A DNA stretch of 43,691 nt from Hypsibius dujardini (GCA_001579985.1 LRSR01012404.1:1-43691), one strand, 5' to 3'; positions 23,296 to 34,071 are shown, counted from the stretch's first letter. A program made the numbers and translations. The notes: generated by a model from the letters alone, not told the origin.

Positions 23296-24028
23296 ATGGG
23301 TTCCATTTTCCTACGGCCTTCATTCTACATTTTTGTTTTCATAATATGCACTGCTTTTCTCCTGTTGTGAATTGTCTTGGGTAAAGCTGCTGGTATCAAT
23401 AATTTCACGATATCACTTTCAACGTCGACATGTTCGTTGGGTTTCTGCAGGAAATGTGACATTTTATCCGGTGTTTGTGGCTCCGTCTGTGGCAAACTAT
23501 TTCTGCTACTTCTACACCAATCAGACTTACACCTGCAAAACCAGCTGTGATGCTAGCGGTGGGGAACTTAAGTTGGCAAATTTCACCAGTGGTAGCAAAA
23601 AAAAGTACTACGACATGGACTGCGCAGCCGAGGTCCCCCTCTCGCCGGAAAAGCGATGGGAGATCGGCCCAAACTGTGAGGAATGAAATGATGTCTTTTG
23701 ATTTAGCAGATCGATTGTGTAAGGGATGTTATTGCAGCACTGGTTCCAAAAATCTTTAACACGGGCGTGGGTGATGAAATCCTTGCTACATGCGCCTTTT
23801 ACCACAGTAGGGATTTTGACTGCAATGGAGTGACTGACTGCATGGAAGCCAAGAATGAGAACCGATGTGGCAGTGCTGCGCCCTGGAGCGGACGGTTTTC
23901 GGGTTCGCCAGAAGAAGGTACTTTGACTTGTACAGTCAGGTGACATTTAACAACTAATAAGGGGGTCTTTTATCTTAGGACTCAAGCTCAACGGGACAAT
24001 AATCAAAACCGGAAGTGATGCTGGATAA
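23296..24028 (+). CDS. 8-Cys module secreted protein, stop codon in signal peptide
   Basis: Exons 23296-23380, 23451-23675, 23738-23917 and 23979-24028 (stop TAA), all GT-AG, all introns phase 1, matching the other copies; about 180 codons. Exon 1 begins with a hydrophobic signal-like run (MGSIFLRPSFYIFVFIICTAF) but has TGA at 23368-23370, four codons before the donor. Exon 2 holds YFCYFYTNQTYTCKTSC and YYDMDC; exon 3 ATCAFYHSRDFDCNGVTDC and ENRCGSAAPW; exon 4 LKLNGTIIKTGSDAG. There is no defensin-like exon. Exons 2-4 look undamaged, so the TGA may be recent, a sequencing error, or a sign that the true first exon is elsewhere. Confidence 0.6.
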
Positions 24029-26751
24029 CCGACAAGAACTGCGTTCAGACACGATCTGTTTTCATCTCCAAATGACTACTATTCAGATTAGAAATTACTT
24101 AATCAAATTTATTGTCATTCCTTGCTTTCTGAGCTCAATATTATATTACTCATGATGTGACGTAAAAGTAAATGTGCGATACTTGTTTTGTGCGCGTCTA
24201 TTAGCGAGTCCATAAAAACCTACAGCGAGGTGCTTAAATGTTATGGTGTCGTCTCCCGATGCGGCACGCATTACAAACGCAGTGGTGACGCGTGTAGAAA
24301 CTGAGACAATAAAAACCAAGTTTCAATGCGATAGTATGTATGAATAAGTCAGCGCGGCCATGATTCTTAATTAAGGTCATTTTCACAGTATTTAACGCAA
24401 AAATTGTGACATCGGATGATTAAACAAGGGGTAAGTCTCTGCGAAATTCTGTAATGGGTAGGGACTTGCGTATGCGACTAACCGTCTCTCAAAATCGGAA
24501 ACTAAAATTTAATTAATCTAGCGGCAAATTAGAAATTTTATCTCCTAAATGGACTGAATCCATAAAAAAGCCTTACCTAAGAAAAGTCTTTGAAAATTCA
24601 GATAGCTCAATATTAGTAACCCATTTTCTACATTGATCACTATAATCCGACATCATTTGCTCAATTCATTTAGTCCACTGTCCATCTATTCTCCTTCAAT
24701 TTTATTTGGTATCCCATAGAAAAATCAACTTCTTGTTCTCTTACTCATCCACTGTGAAATACCGTAAAATTTTTGGCTGTTGGCTATTGACAGCAGGTAA
24801 ATGTTGTCGCTACCAAATCTCTCGGCCCTGGCGTATATCTAGGAACTTTCACTTTTAATATCATCCGTCGGCAAACAATTGTTAAGCCATCACATGAACT
24901 CAAATCAGCTTGAAGGCTTGCGAAAGTGAAAGTGGTAGGGAAAATGAAGCAGCGCGCGTTTTTCCCAAACGCAATGCGGGTAAGTGTAACAGCTGTCTGG
25001 CAACTTTCACTTTAACGACGTCTAAAGTAATGATTGCCGAAATTTATTGGACATGTGAGCGGCATTTCGCAGGGTAAAATTTCCAATGATGAAGCAAAAC
25101 GCTGTCACTTCGGAAACGCAAACCTGAATTATATAAAAAAACGGATTCGCAATCTGAGCATTCTACTCCGATCGAAGAAATGAGACATTTTAAATGACGA
25201 TCATCTTTTGAGACAAAACCGCCGCCATATCCCGCAGGAACAGACTATGGGGGCATCCTAAAGGGAAAGAAAGTATGGATACATTTTCTATTGCTGCAAA
25301 TTTTAAAATAAGGAAACCAGACGCAAGAACTAATAAAAGAACAGTCTACAAAATTTGTGCTGTCGGAATCACTTATGAAGCAAGGCTTACTGAAGAAAAC
25401 TCGGCCATCACGCACTCGTACAGCACAGTAAGTCGGATGGTTTCGTTCTTGCAAACACCGTTCGTTGGCAAAAAAGAAATGGACGCGCTGCAAGATCTGC
25501 TGTTTTGTGGCTGAAGACAGAATTCTCGCAGACTTTCCGAAGTGTCCATCTGGCGTTCGGATGTTGATGCTACATATTGCCCATTTATTTGATCATATAC
25601 GGGCGACAGGATTGCTTGAAGAACGCTGACGCGTTTCGCGGACGGACACTGAAGTTGGCCAACTGATCCGCTTGGAATTTCGAGAAGAATCAATCCGTCT
25701 CCCAAAAGATCCTGTGGGCAAAAAAGCGCGTCTTCTAGAAGTAACGAGAGGTTGCTGCAACCTTACAAGAAATAACGTATTTTGCTTTCAAAATATGTGC
25801 AATACGCAGTACGGTGTTATATTCTAGATGTATTCCCATGCTTTACTTCGCAAAAAACCAGTGTCAGGAACAAAGAGAAAAGCAACGCCGAAAGCACTCT
25901 GCAGATATTTTTGAGTAGCATCATTATTCCCAGCCGAAGATGAGGTTTGAATAACAAAGCCATGAGAAAACATTTGAGGTGTGTGCTGCTGTTTTTGGGC
26001 TAGTTGATTGTTTGAAGGACAAGCATGTAGCCAAGTACCAAAATTGTCGAAAAATTAGTGGCCGCAACTGATTACAGTTCCGGTTGCTGTGAATTTTTAA
26101 CAGATGGTCGACGAAAAAAGGTGCTTCTCAATTATGTCAGCAGTAACAGCACAGAACCGTTAGTTTAAGTTGATTGTGTCATTGTTTCTCGTTGATCACA
26201 CCGAACACGTGTTGTTCAATAATCATAGCACAGTGCTAGATTGAATTTCCTGTACACACACCTTCAACTTCGCATAACTTATTGAAACACATTAACTTGA
26301 ATATGGTCATAGCAGCAACCTCCCTCTTCGGAGACCAGGTGATCAAAATCAAGTCATTGCTCAATCTCACCAGACTACGAGTACCCGGTTCCAAATTATA
26401 ATAAGTCCATGCAAAATGTCTCGCAAATTACGAGTCAGCTTCAGAGATGTTGAGCCACACCTCCCATCGCGACAAGGCTATAGCAAGCGATCGGTTTTTT
26501 TACTCAAGACTTTTCAGCAAACAAACGGAAAAGTTAGTTTAATCTGGGAAGACCCAATGTCCGAAGGAACCCGAGCAACCGCAATTCTCCATTCCACGTC
26601 GGCTCACACAAGTCATTTCAAAGCCCTACGGGTACTGACAATTACTGTACGCGCGGGCAGAAGTGGTGGGAGCGTAAACCAGCTGATCGGCGCAGTCGTG
26701 AACGACAACCGGGCAGCGCAGCACTGAGTAGGATATCGAGTAATTAATTAG

Positions 26752-26808
26752 CACACTGTGATACGGAGTAGGCTAAAAGCCTACGCCACCCACTTGGCGT
26801 GCAGTGTG
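26752..26808. repeat. Nested hairpins, three-way-junction-like
   Basis: An outer 7-bp stem (CACACTG 26752-26758 with CAGTGTG 26802-26808) encloses a perfect 7-bp hairpin GTAGGCT-AAA-AGCCTAC (26768-26784) and a shorter CGCC/GGCG pair (26784-26799). Further right are a GGAAATTGAATTTCC palindrome near 26905 and a TCTCG/CGAGA pair near 26933. Could be the end of a DNA element or a structured RNA; no gene call is possible. Confidence 0.5.
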
Positions 26809-27720
26809 TCAAAAATCAGGGAGCTCGCACCGACCCCCAGTCCGCCACAGATATTATCCCAACGGGAACGAAAATCTCGACTTTCTTTTTCCCGTAATTC
26901 AAGGAAATTGAATTTCCTTTCATTTGATATCTCGACCGGCGAGATCAGCGATGTAGGGAAAAATTTATCAGCGTAGACCGCCACGGGTGAAAAAATGAAA
27001 GAAGTGCGTTTGTTTTGGTTTCGATATATTGCTGCCGTTAATTTCCCCCGGGATGTGCAGCTTGCCGAGCCCCTGTGCGGAGGTCGTTTTCTCCCTCAGC
27101 ACACTGACGCAACTTCCGAGCGCGCCAGTGCTTATTCACGGATACGTTCAACTGTTATCACAACTTAAAACTACGTGACAGGCTAGGTGCGTTTTTACGT
27201 TAACCTATTTTCTGGGCCCCGATTGTCGTTTACTGCACTGTGATTAAGACGTACATCGCTCCCACCACCCACGTCGAACAGACATCGACATTTCTATGAG
27301 ACGGACCAATTTTGTTACAATTCTTATGTTACTATTGTTGAAAATGCCAGGCATACAGACATGACAGAAAACTTACAACTTGGACTTTGAAATTTTTCGG
27401 CATTTTTCGAAAAAAACTTTAATTTTTGTCCGTGTTCTTTTATAGTTCTTTCAAGCCATCAAGTCCTAATTATCAAGTTTTGGGTATTCTGAGTGGGCAT
27501 TTTCATCACCATTTGTTGAGCGAAATGTATCGTTCATACAGCATTCGTCTTCGGCATTTTTGAGATTATTTTGCAGTTTGTCACGTGCCAATTGACTCAA
27601 AACAAGTAAAAACAGAAAATTTAACACTTTTGTAGTCTCCTCAATCTTTTCTGATGATATTTTTGAGCAAATTTTGTAAGTGGAGGGCATAATCATGTGA
27701 ATCAATTGTTATTTCAGGCG

Positions 27721-27783
27721 GGTTACTGTAGCGGTTAGGACGCCTGCTTTCTCACCCTCTGGTCCGCGGTTCGGGCTTGGAAC
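27721..27783 (+). repeat. tRNA-Glu-like sequence, likely SINE or tRNA relic
   Basis: GTAGCGGTTAGGACGCC resembles the D-arm/A box of tRNA-Glu, CTTTCTCACC its anticodon loop region, and GCGGTTCGGGCTTGG a degraded B box. Stems do not pair well enough for a working tRNA. A T-rich run follows at 27790-27796, as in a polymerase III terminator. Confidence 0.4.
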
Positions 27784-28035
27784 TTCTTACTTTTTTACCT
27801 TCTTTTAACTTCGACAGTTGCTTCAAGATATACGTTTTTGCGTTGATCCTGATTCGGTAGTCGAATTGGCAGAGTCTGGTGGTGAAAAATTCCGGAAAAA
27901 AAGGAATATTTTATGACTAAAAAATTTAAGACTGTTTTCATGAAAAAGGTACTACCGAAGTGTATCGCCAAAAGGTCGATAAAAAACGACATACAATTTA
28001 TGTACCTTTAGATACATAAAAACATATTTTTTTCG

Positions 28036-28058
28036 ACGGGGGCCACTTCTGCCCCCGT
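28036..28058. repeat. Perfect 8-bp GC hairpin
   Basis: ACGGGGGC pairs with GCCCCCGT around a 7-base loop. It stands about 200 bases before the DIRS-like gag frame and might mark or belong to that element's left end. Confidence 0.6.
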
Positions 28059-28266
28059 GTACAGTGTGAATTAGCAAAGTTAATTCCCGTTAACGGTGCC
28101 GCCCTCAGAGAGCCCTGAATGGTCAATTCGAATGGTCAGTGTCCATCCCGTCTGAGTCGCTCCTCCCTCTATCCGGCTACTGATGATCGCCTTTCACTCT
28201 TGGTGAATGTTAGTCGCTCTTGGTCCATTCTCATCATTTTTCGAGCTCTTCGAAATTTCTTTAATC

Positions 28267-29391
28267 ATGGCCGTGATTAACGAACACTCCACTTTCGACG
28301 AACTTAACTATCTAACGACCCCCGCTTTACTCGTCGAATGTGAAGAACTCGGTCTGGGGACAACTGGACGGAAACACACATTGATTAACCTTTTGGAATA
28401 TTACGGCAATTTCGACAAACAATTCTCTTTCCTCACTGTCGCACTCTTCCTCCGCTAATCTATACAGACTACCATCACCCCCATCTCAACGACCTAAACG
28501 CGTCCTTCATCATGAAAATCTCGAGGCCCTACTGACCGAACAAACGAATCTCACCAAAAAACTTCGCGCCGCACTCGTTGCAATGCCAATAACCGGCATG
28601 GCACCCCTCTCTGTTGCATCTTCTCCTTTGGAAGACATCCCGGAACACGCTCCGTCCATTCTGGAGGTATACCACGGCCAAAAACCTCGCACTTTCGATG
28701 TCTCTCACCCCCAAATCGATCGAACTCTCCCACCAGATACCCTTCCACCGGTGAGTGAGAAATTGCGGAAAAAGCTCACAGACCAGTCCTTCATTGACCT
28801 GGCCGACCTCCTACCCGCAAACCGTGAACTCTACCAGTCCGTCTTCACAAGGAAGAGTGGAGAAAACGATCCCCGGCGCAAGACAATTTCCACGTACCTA
28901 CGGTGGTCCAGGGCTTACTACGTTTTCGCATCACATCGGTCCGCCTATTTTCCCGCACTTTGGCAACCCTTGTGGGACTACATGGACATCATTTCGGTCA
29001 TGGCGGAGCGCGTTCCATCCTTCCAACAGTGCGTCGTCTACGACACCAAATTCCGGATGTTCGCCTCATCTCGCCCTTCCGATTCGGAATCTGGTCTACC
29101 CGTCATCAATCCTCTTTCGAAGAATCCATGCCCCGCGTACCTGTCCTTAATCGCCTGGGTGCTGCCCGTTATCAGTCCGGCGAACCATTCTGCTTCAAAT
29201 GCGGTCACCAATTCCACATCGCTAGCAACCCGTCCTGTCCCCTCCGCTTCATCTCATCCGGCCAGCAGCCCTTTCGCGGGCGCGCCGCCGACGGCTCAGA
29301 GATCTGTAATAACTTCAACAACGGATACTGTCGTTTCGCCAGTTGCCGGAACAAGCACGTCTGTCTCGACTGTGACTCGCCAACCCATTGA
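28267..29391 (+). pseudogene. DIRS-type Gag, frameshifted
   Basis: From ATG 28267: MAVINEHSTFDELN followed by a SAP-like helix pair (LLVECEELGLGTTGRKHTLI). The frame shifts near 28430, then runs through SEKLRKKLTDQSFIDLADLL and RTYLRWSRAYYV-like sequence, and shifts again near 29100. The last frame carries CFKCGHQFHIASNPSC and ICNNFNNGYCRFASCRNKHVC, a CCCH finger (C-x7-C-x4-C-x3-H) followed by CxxC, as is usual at the end of DIRS Gag proteins, and stops at 29389-29391. Nucleic-acid binding is expected from the family. Confidence 0.75.
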
Positions 29392-29424
29392 CGTTTCAAT
29401 CATTCCAAACCTCGACCCTCCGTC

Positions 29425-29970
29425 TCCATTACCGACGGTCGAAATTCCAATGGCAGTAAAAACTCCTTTTAACGCCGATATGTTTGAATAATTTTTACTG
29501 CCACACCCGGATCGCAATTCTGCCTCCCAGGTTGTCGACATCATTCGTAACGGTGCAAATATCGGCTATTGCGAACCGCGCCGGTCTATTTCCACGCCTT
29601 ATTCCGCCACTGCTCGCAAGCATGCCGCCGTACTTGATACAACTATCCTCAAAGAAATTTCTCTCCACCATACTGTGGGTCCTTTTCAATCTCCTCCTTT
29701 TGATTATTTTTTAGTTTCCTCTCTTGGCGTGCGGGAAAAATATCAGGCGGTTACCGTATCATTCTTGATCTCTCTTGTCCCTTCTCTGCCAGCGTTAATG
29801 ATTTTATTGACGACTCCTGTTATCATCTACAGTACTGTTCTATTGACGATGCTGTCGCTTTGCTCATTCAATAGGGCCCGGGCGCTTTGATGGCAAAAAT
29901 CGATATCAAACACGTCTTCAGACAAATTCCTGTGCATCTTCAAGACTGGCCTTTGCTTCCCGGTGCAAAG
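29425..29970 (+). pseudogene. DIRS-type reverse transcriptase fragment
   Basis: Stop TAA at 29489-29491 interrupts the region just before FLLPHPDRNSASQVVDII. Continuing: RNGANIGYCEPRR, LKEISLHHTVGPFQSPPF, SSLGVREK, a frameshift near 29745, GGYRIILDLSCPFSASVNDF, SIDDAVALLIQ, stop TAG at 29872-29874, then GPGALMAKIDIKHVFRQIPV ending at DWPLL about 29963. The YxDD motif and everything after are missing. Clearly dead. Confidence 0.8.
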
Positions 29971-31041
29971 TTGAGATTCATTTGCGAAGGGGTTAGGGTA
30001 AGCAAAAGCCCTTCCGATCCCCTTTACTCTGGTTATAACCCCGTCACGCAACACGGGCAGCGCTCTCGCATAGGTGTACTAGTGAAGCCTCAAGGACCGC
30101 TTTTCTAAAGACCTTCTGAAGGGCAGTCTAAACCCCCAAGTATGATCACTCCCTTCGTAAATGAAGTCCTTCAAAAGAGAGGGTTCATTTATGGGGTATG
30201 CTGAATTCGTGCAAAATTACCGGTGTGACTAATTACTTGGGCGGAGCAGGGCTGCAGTTTTGCATGCATGGACAAGGCTCAGACAAACATTTTTTTTTAT
30301 AACGCATAAAGATTCGAGCTGCGAGCTAATCGATAAGGTGCAAAATATTATTTTATGTAAAACCTGCCACAAAATTATTTTGGTCATTGCAAACTATAGA
30401 GTGAAACCTTTCATGTTGCCTGACGGGAAATATGTCTCTCATTTGTATTCTGGAAAAGATTTCAGCAGTCAGCTTTGCATTGCAATGTGTGACTATAACT
30501 TTCTGCCTTGCTGCATAATTCTAGGTCCTACCCGGACAACATTCGCTGTTTCAGATTGTTGGCAGAACTCTGACTAGCTTATTCTATTGTTTTGCTTGTT
30601 TTTTTAAAGTTCGCACATGCTCTTTGAGGTTAAAAATTCCTCAAATTCTTACTTGAACGTTTGTAAATGCACAATACTTTAATTGTAACCTTTCCACAAC
30701 ATGTGAAGTGCGACCCACATGAACAACACTACCTGCACACACTCCCACCACCACACACGGGATTGCGCGATTTCACCGAATTTTTACGCCCTTATCAGTC
30801 AGACCAAGGAGATTATTTATAAACTTGACCAGCGTCCTTGAGAAGCATGAAGTGTGTGACTGTGAGTGACTACCCCGTGCTCCAAAGACGCCAATATTCC
30901 AACAAAACAGCCATTAATCTCAACGTATTAGTAGCGAAAATAAAAGAATTCAAATAGCGCAAGCATTGTTGATTACACCTTGAAAATGTATATATATAAA
31001 TATAATAGTACATATATGTATTATTACTAATATATTATATA
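29971..31041. other. Intergenic, nothing recognised; TA-rich at right end
   Basis: No gene or motif. From about 30985 the sequence becomes TATA-rich with repeated TATATTATAT words and is the left flank of the mariner insertion. Confidence 0.45.
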
Positions 31042-32329
31042 CAGTACGCCCCATTTACATTGTCCCAACTTTTCAAAAATTTATTTTACCCTGAAGGAAC
31101 GACATTCATACTCAAAAAGTATTTTCTATCTGATAGCCAGACATCTCAATCATCCTTTTCACTCGTTTCGGCCAAGCTATGAGGATGTTTCGGCAGTGTC
31201 CCAAACCAAACTTCTTCCACTCCCGTTTTGCGATCGCTACCAGTTCGGCCATATTCTTCGCCTTGTGCCTATTGCATCGCTTCTTAAAAATTGAGTTTAC
31301 ACCGTAATCCATCGGGGACAAATCGGGCAAGTTTGACATCCATTCCTCCTTCGTAATAAATTTTATTTCACGATCTTGGAGCCACTTGACGACCGTATCC
31401 TTAACGTGAGCTCCGGCGCTGTCCATGTGGAGGATGACCTTCTTTTCCTCTTCCGGATAAAGCGCGGAACGTCCTTTTTGAACAGTGGTTCAAGAATTAA
31501 ATCGATCGACATCTGGCTATTCATTTTGGCCTTCGGAGGGACGAAATAGAGGGACGTAGGGCTATTCCAGGAGATTCCCATGCAGACCATCACTTTTCCG
31601 GGCCATCCTGAAAAAGGCTTTTTTTCCATTCTTTCGGGGCTGGTTTATCCGGTGATTTGTAACATCTATCCCGCTCCCCGGTAAATTCATTCAGATCCAG
31701 GTACGTCTCATCGATACTGACAATCACGGGAAGTTTTCGACGGCTGAGACAGCGTAGAAAGTGGGGCCCGCGATCGAGACGCTGCTGAGCTTGCTTCGGA
31801 GTGAGGACGTGCGTCGTTACCTTCTTATGGTACGTCAGGCCAAGATCTTCCTTCAGCACCCGCGACACAGTGCTCGTAAAGATCCCAAGCTTGCAGGAAA
31901 TTTCGCGTTGGGTGGGAGGATTGGGAGTATCGATAGATTTGGCGATTTTTTTGATGAGGTCGTCGGAGCGGATAAAAGGTAGTCCCCGTTTGTTGACGTT
32001 TTTCACTTCCGTCTTCGACGGGATGTCTTCTTCCTTCTCGGATTTGATGACTCGAAGGATGGTCCTATACGAAACACTGATCCCCTTTTCCGCCAGATTT
32101 TTCTGGATTTTTCGGGAGGACGGCAAAAAGTGGTATAACTCTAAAATGCGTCCCCTAATTTCAGAACTAATTTCACGCACCATTTTGAATTCAAAAAACG
32201 CCATCTAACAAAATTTGTATTGCCTACAAGACTACTACATTAAATATCGTGTGGGATGGATTTTGGATCAGCTGATCTGGCTGGTAGAATTTTTGTAGCA
32301 AGTTGGGACAATGTAAATGGGGCGCACTG
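31042..32329 (-). mobile_element. mariner/maT-type DNA transposon
   Basis: 1288 bp. The ends are 30-bp inverted repeats including the flanking bases (31041-31070 and 32301-32330) differing at one position; the shared inner part reads CCATTTACATTGTCCCAACT. It is flanked by TA on each side (31040-31041, 32330-32331), the target duplication of the Tc1/mariner superfamily. It sits in a TA-rich tract whose two halves share TATATTATAT words. It carries one transposase frame on the minus strand, broken by two frameshifts. Nearly identical ends with a lightly damaged gene suggest a fairly recent insertion. Confidence 0.93.
31112..32204 (-). pseudogene. maT/mariner transposase, DD37D, two frameshifts
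   Basis: ATGs at 32204 and at 32183; the second (MVREISSEIRGRILEL) looks like the usual start. Helix-turn-helix regions follow (KIQKNLAEKGISVSYRTI; TQREISCKLGIFTSTVSRVL). The catalytic residues are D in VIVSIDETYLDL, D in the HMDSAGAH motif and D in SPMDYGVNSIF; 37 residues lie between the last two, the maT-type spacing. The frame is lost at an A7 run (31619-31625 on the plus strand) and again near an A5 run at about 31480. Homopolymer positions could mean either true decay or sequencing error. Confidence 0.9.
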
Positions 32330-33000
32330 TATATAATATATTATATATAATATATTATATGTATGCATTATTACCAATATATTATATACATAATATATTA
32401 GTATGATATAAATTTAGAATATTGAAGTATATTAATTATAGTTATGATTAATTATTATAATATTACATGTAATAACCGCTAAAACCTTCGATTGTGATAT
32501 AAGTAATTAACTTCTTGATGACTGAGTTCAGTTCTGATTTTCTGTTTTTTCAGCTCACGTCAGAGGGCCGCCATCAACCTACTGTGACGGGGTTCACCAC
32601 CCAGGGACTTCCCAAGAACAGCTTTGGTTCTGTCACTGCTTCTGGACGCTCGTGTAGCTGATCTATTTCTATTGTTAGGTCTACCAACCGTCAGTTGGAT
32701 AGTTAACAAGTTCATTAGACTGATAGTAAAGACCGTTAGAGAAATAAACTGAAAGAAAGGAAAGAAGAAGTAGAACTGACTGTAGAAATAATAAAACACA
32801 TTATTATATAGTAAAGTTTTAACTATAGAAATGAAGGTAAATGGCACATACATCAGAATAGGGTTAATAGAGTGGACAGAGTTACGAACTAGTATGATAC
32901 TCGTGAGTTAAAGAACTATCATGATTGGATATGGGGACTTGTTGGGCGTGTCCAACAAATGCCCTCCACCGGAAAAACACCGACCGCGCGTGGTAGTTTG
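32330..33000. other. TA-rich tract and intergenic DNA
   Basis: 32330-32470 is TA-rich, with ATAATATATTATAT words matching the left flank of the mariner element. The rest holds a 97-codon minus frame (32560-32853) with no motif. It also contains the region downstream of the small basic-protein gene. Confidence 0.45.
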
Positions 33001-33585
33001 CTACAACTTTTTCCGAGGCGCCGGGTTTTTGCGGGGGCGGCGCGTCGGAACCCGATAAGGCCCCCCAACGGTGAAATTGAGCGGTTCCTGAACGTCGGTT
33101 TGTGTGGTTGTCGGTACACCTGCACGCGGCCCGACAATCATCTGAAAGGTCGCGCTGTCCACCGGGCCCACCAAACTACTAAATGCGGCTCGCGTTGCCT
33201 GGTATAATACGTCAAATGCGTCGTCGCTCATAGTGAATCCGGGCGGTAAAATACGCTGAACTTTGCGTCGGAATCTCGCCTCTTTTCCCTCCGAGATTAA
33301 CGTTCCCGGGAACAGAATCGTGGAGTTCCATGAAGGATTCACCGCGGCGTTGTTCCCCTCCGGTGCTACTAACGGTCGCGGGTTGATAATCTCCGCCGCC
33401 ATGACGTTGTCGTGTCGATCCCCCGTAGGATCATTTAAACTGAAATTCCGATCGCTTACCCCTTGCTGCTGTGAAGGCAATCCCGCCGGGCTCAGACCGG
33501 TCTGGATCATGGTAATGTTGTCCCCCACCGGAACTGGTGATGCGAGATTCCTCGCTGCCGTCGTATGTTTTCTAGTGCCGCTCAT
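33001..33585 (-). CDS. Small basic protein, possible histone-fold segment
   Basis: Single open frame of 194 codons, ATG at 33585, stop at 33001-33003, with GC content well above the surroundings. The first 90 residues look disordered. Residues about 105-150 (FRRKVQRILPPGFTMSDDAF, then DVLYQATRAAFSSLVG) have the spacing and hydrophobic pattern of the alpha-1/loop/alpha-2 part of histone H2B-like folds, and the tail is rich in Arg, Lys and Pro (PTRRPRKNPAPRKKL). This likeness is weak and by eye only. A TATA box lies about 115 bases upstream. No introns, short, basic, TATA-driven: compatible with a histone-like or capsid/nucleic-acid-binding protein. Alternatively it is the gag of a neighbouring retroelement copy. 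Its composition resembles the retroelement to the right more than host exons. Confidence 0.6.
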   Translation of the reverse strand: MSGTRKHTTAARNLASPVPVGDNITMIQTGLSPAGLPSQQQGVSDRNFSLNDPTGDRHDNVMAAEIINPRPLVAPEGNNAAVNPSWNSTILFPGTLISEGKEARFRRKVQRILPPGFTMSDDAFDVLYQATRAAFSSLVGPVDSATFQMIVGPRAGVPTTTQTDVQEPLNFTVGGPYRVPTRRPRKNPAPRKKL

Positions 33586-33689
33586 TTTTAACGGCGCGTG
33601 GTGTAAGCGAAAAAAAAATCTTAGATTGTGAGTAGCGTGGTAACAATTGTAATATAGACGACTGATGGTGATACTGACGGTCCAACACC

Positions 33690-33945
33690 AGTGTGCCGCC
33701 TTTTATATACGACCGTGAGAGAAGCGAAGCTTCATTCGGTGACCTCATTTCTGTCTCGTATGCGCCTCTCTGTCCGTAGTGTGCCGCCTTCTATATGCGA
33801 CCGTGGCAGACGTGAACCTTCAGTTGGTGACCTCATTTCCGTCTCGTATGCGACTCTCTGTCTGTAATGTGTCGCCTTCTATATGCGACCGTAGTAGACG
33901 TGAACCTTCAGTTGGTGACCCCATTTCCGTCTGCGGCTCTCTGTT
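33690..33945. repeat. Three 88-bp tandem repeats
   Basis: Units start at 33690, 33778 and 33866, each opening AGTGTGCCGCCTT.TATAT.CGACCG or a close variant; units 2 and 3 are the most alike. The third is slightly shortened at its end. The array lies directly upstream of the small basic-protein gene on the minus strand. Confidence 0.92.
33699..33709 (-). promoter_or_regulatory. TATA box of the small basic-protein gene
   Basis: Minus strand TATATAAAAGG in the repeat unit nearest the gene, about 115 bases before its ATG. An initiator-like TCAGT lies about 30-40 bases downstream. The two more distant units carry CATATAGAAGG at the same place, a weaker version. Confidence 0.6.
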
Positions 33946-34071
33946 CGGACTTCATATATATGTTCCACTTGAAATTTGACGAAACGCACCAACTCCGATG
34001 TTGTGTCCATTTGAGTTCATTCAAACGCTGTTGGCGTGAGCTCATCACCGCGTACTTCCGGGCTCGTGCCA

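Larger units (their letters stand above)
24029..28199. other. Long stretch without recognisable genes
   Basis: No frame on either strand matches a family I know. Two overlapping opposite frames at 25245-25705 and a 103-codon frame at 26416-26727 lack motifs and splice context. A hairpin cluster at 26752-26808, a tRNA-like stretch at 27721-27783 and a strong hairpin at 28036-28058 are listed separately. The word AACTTTCACTTT occurs at about 24842 and 25007 with an inverted copy (GAAAGTGAAAGT) between at about 24923. Confidence 0.4.
28200..29970 (+). mobile_element. DIRS-like retrotransposon remnant (gag plus 5' reverse transcriptase)
   Basis: A decayed element in gag-RT order, broken by at least three frameshifts and two in-frame stops, and cut off after the second reverse transcriptase motif. 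No RNase H, methyltransferase or tyrosine recombinase region follows, and no terminal repeats could be paired. Base composition is clearly richer in GC than the surroundings. The wording of the RT motifs (HPD, GPF.SPPF, SVNDFI, GPGALMAKIDIKHVFRQIPVH) is that of DIRS/Ngaro-type tyrosine-recombinase retrotransposons rather than Ty3 or Bel. Confidence 0.8.

Noticed and set aside
25245-25705. Overlapping plus and minus frames of 79-110 codons
   Set aside because: Neither strand shows a domain or continues across plausible introns; I considered a transposase relic but no DDE motif is present.
26416-26727. 103-codon plus-strand frame
   Set aside because: Composition not protein-like beyond chance; no neighbours in phase.
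27721-27783. Functional tRNA-Glu gene
   Set aside because: A- and B-box-like words are present but the acceptor and anticodon stems do not pair.
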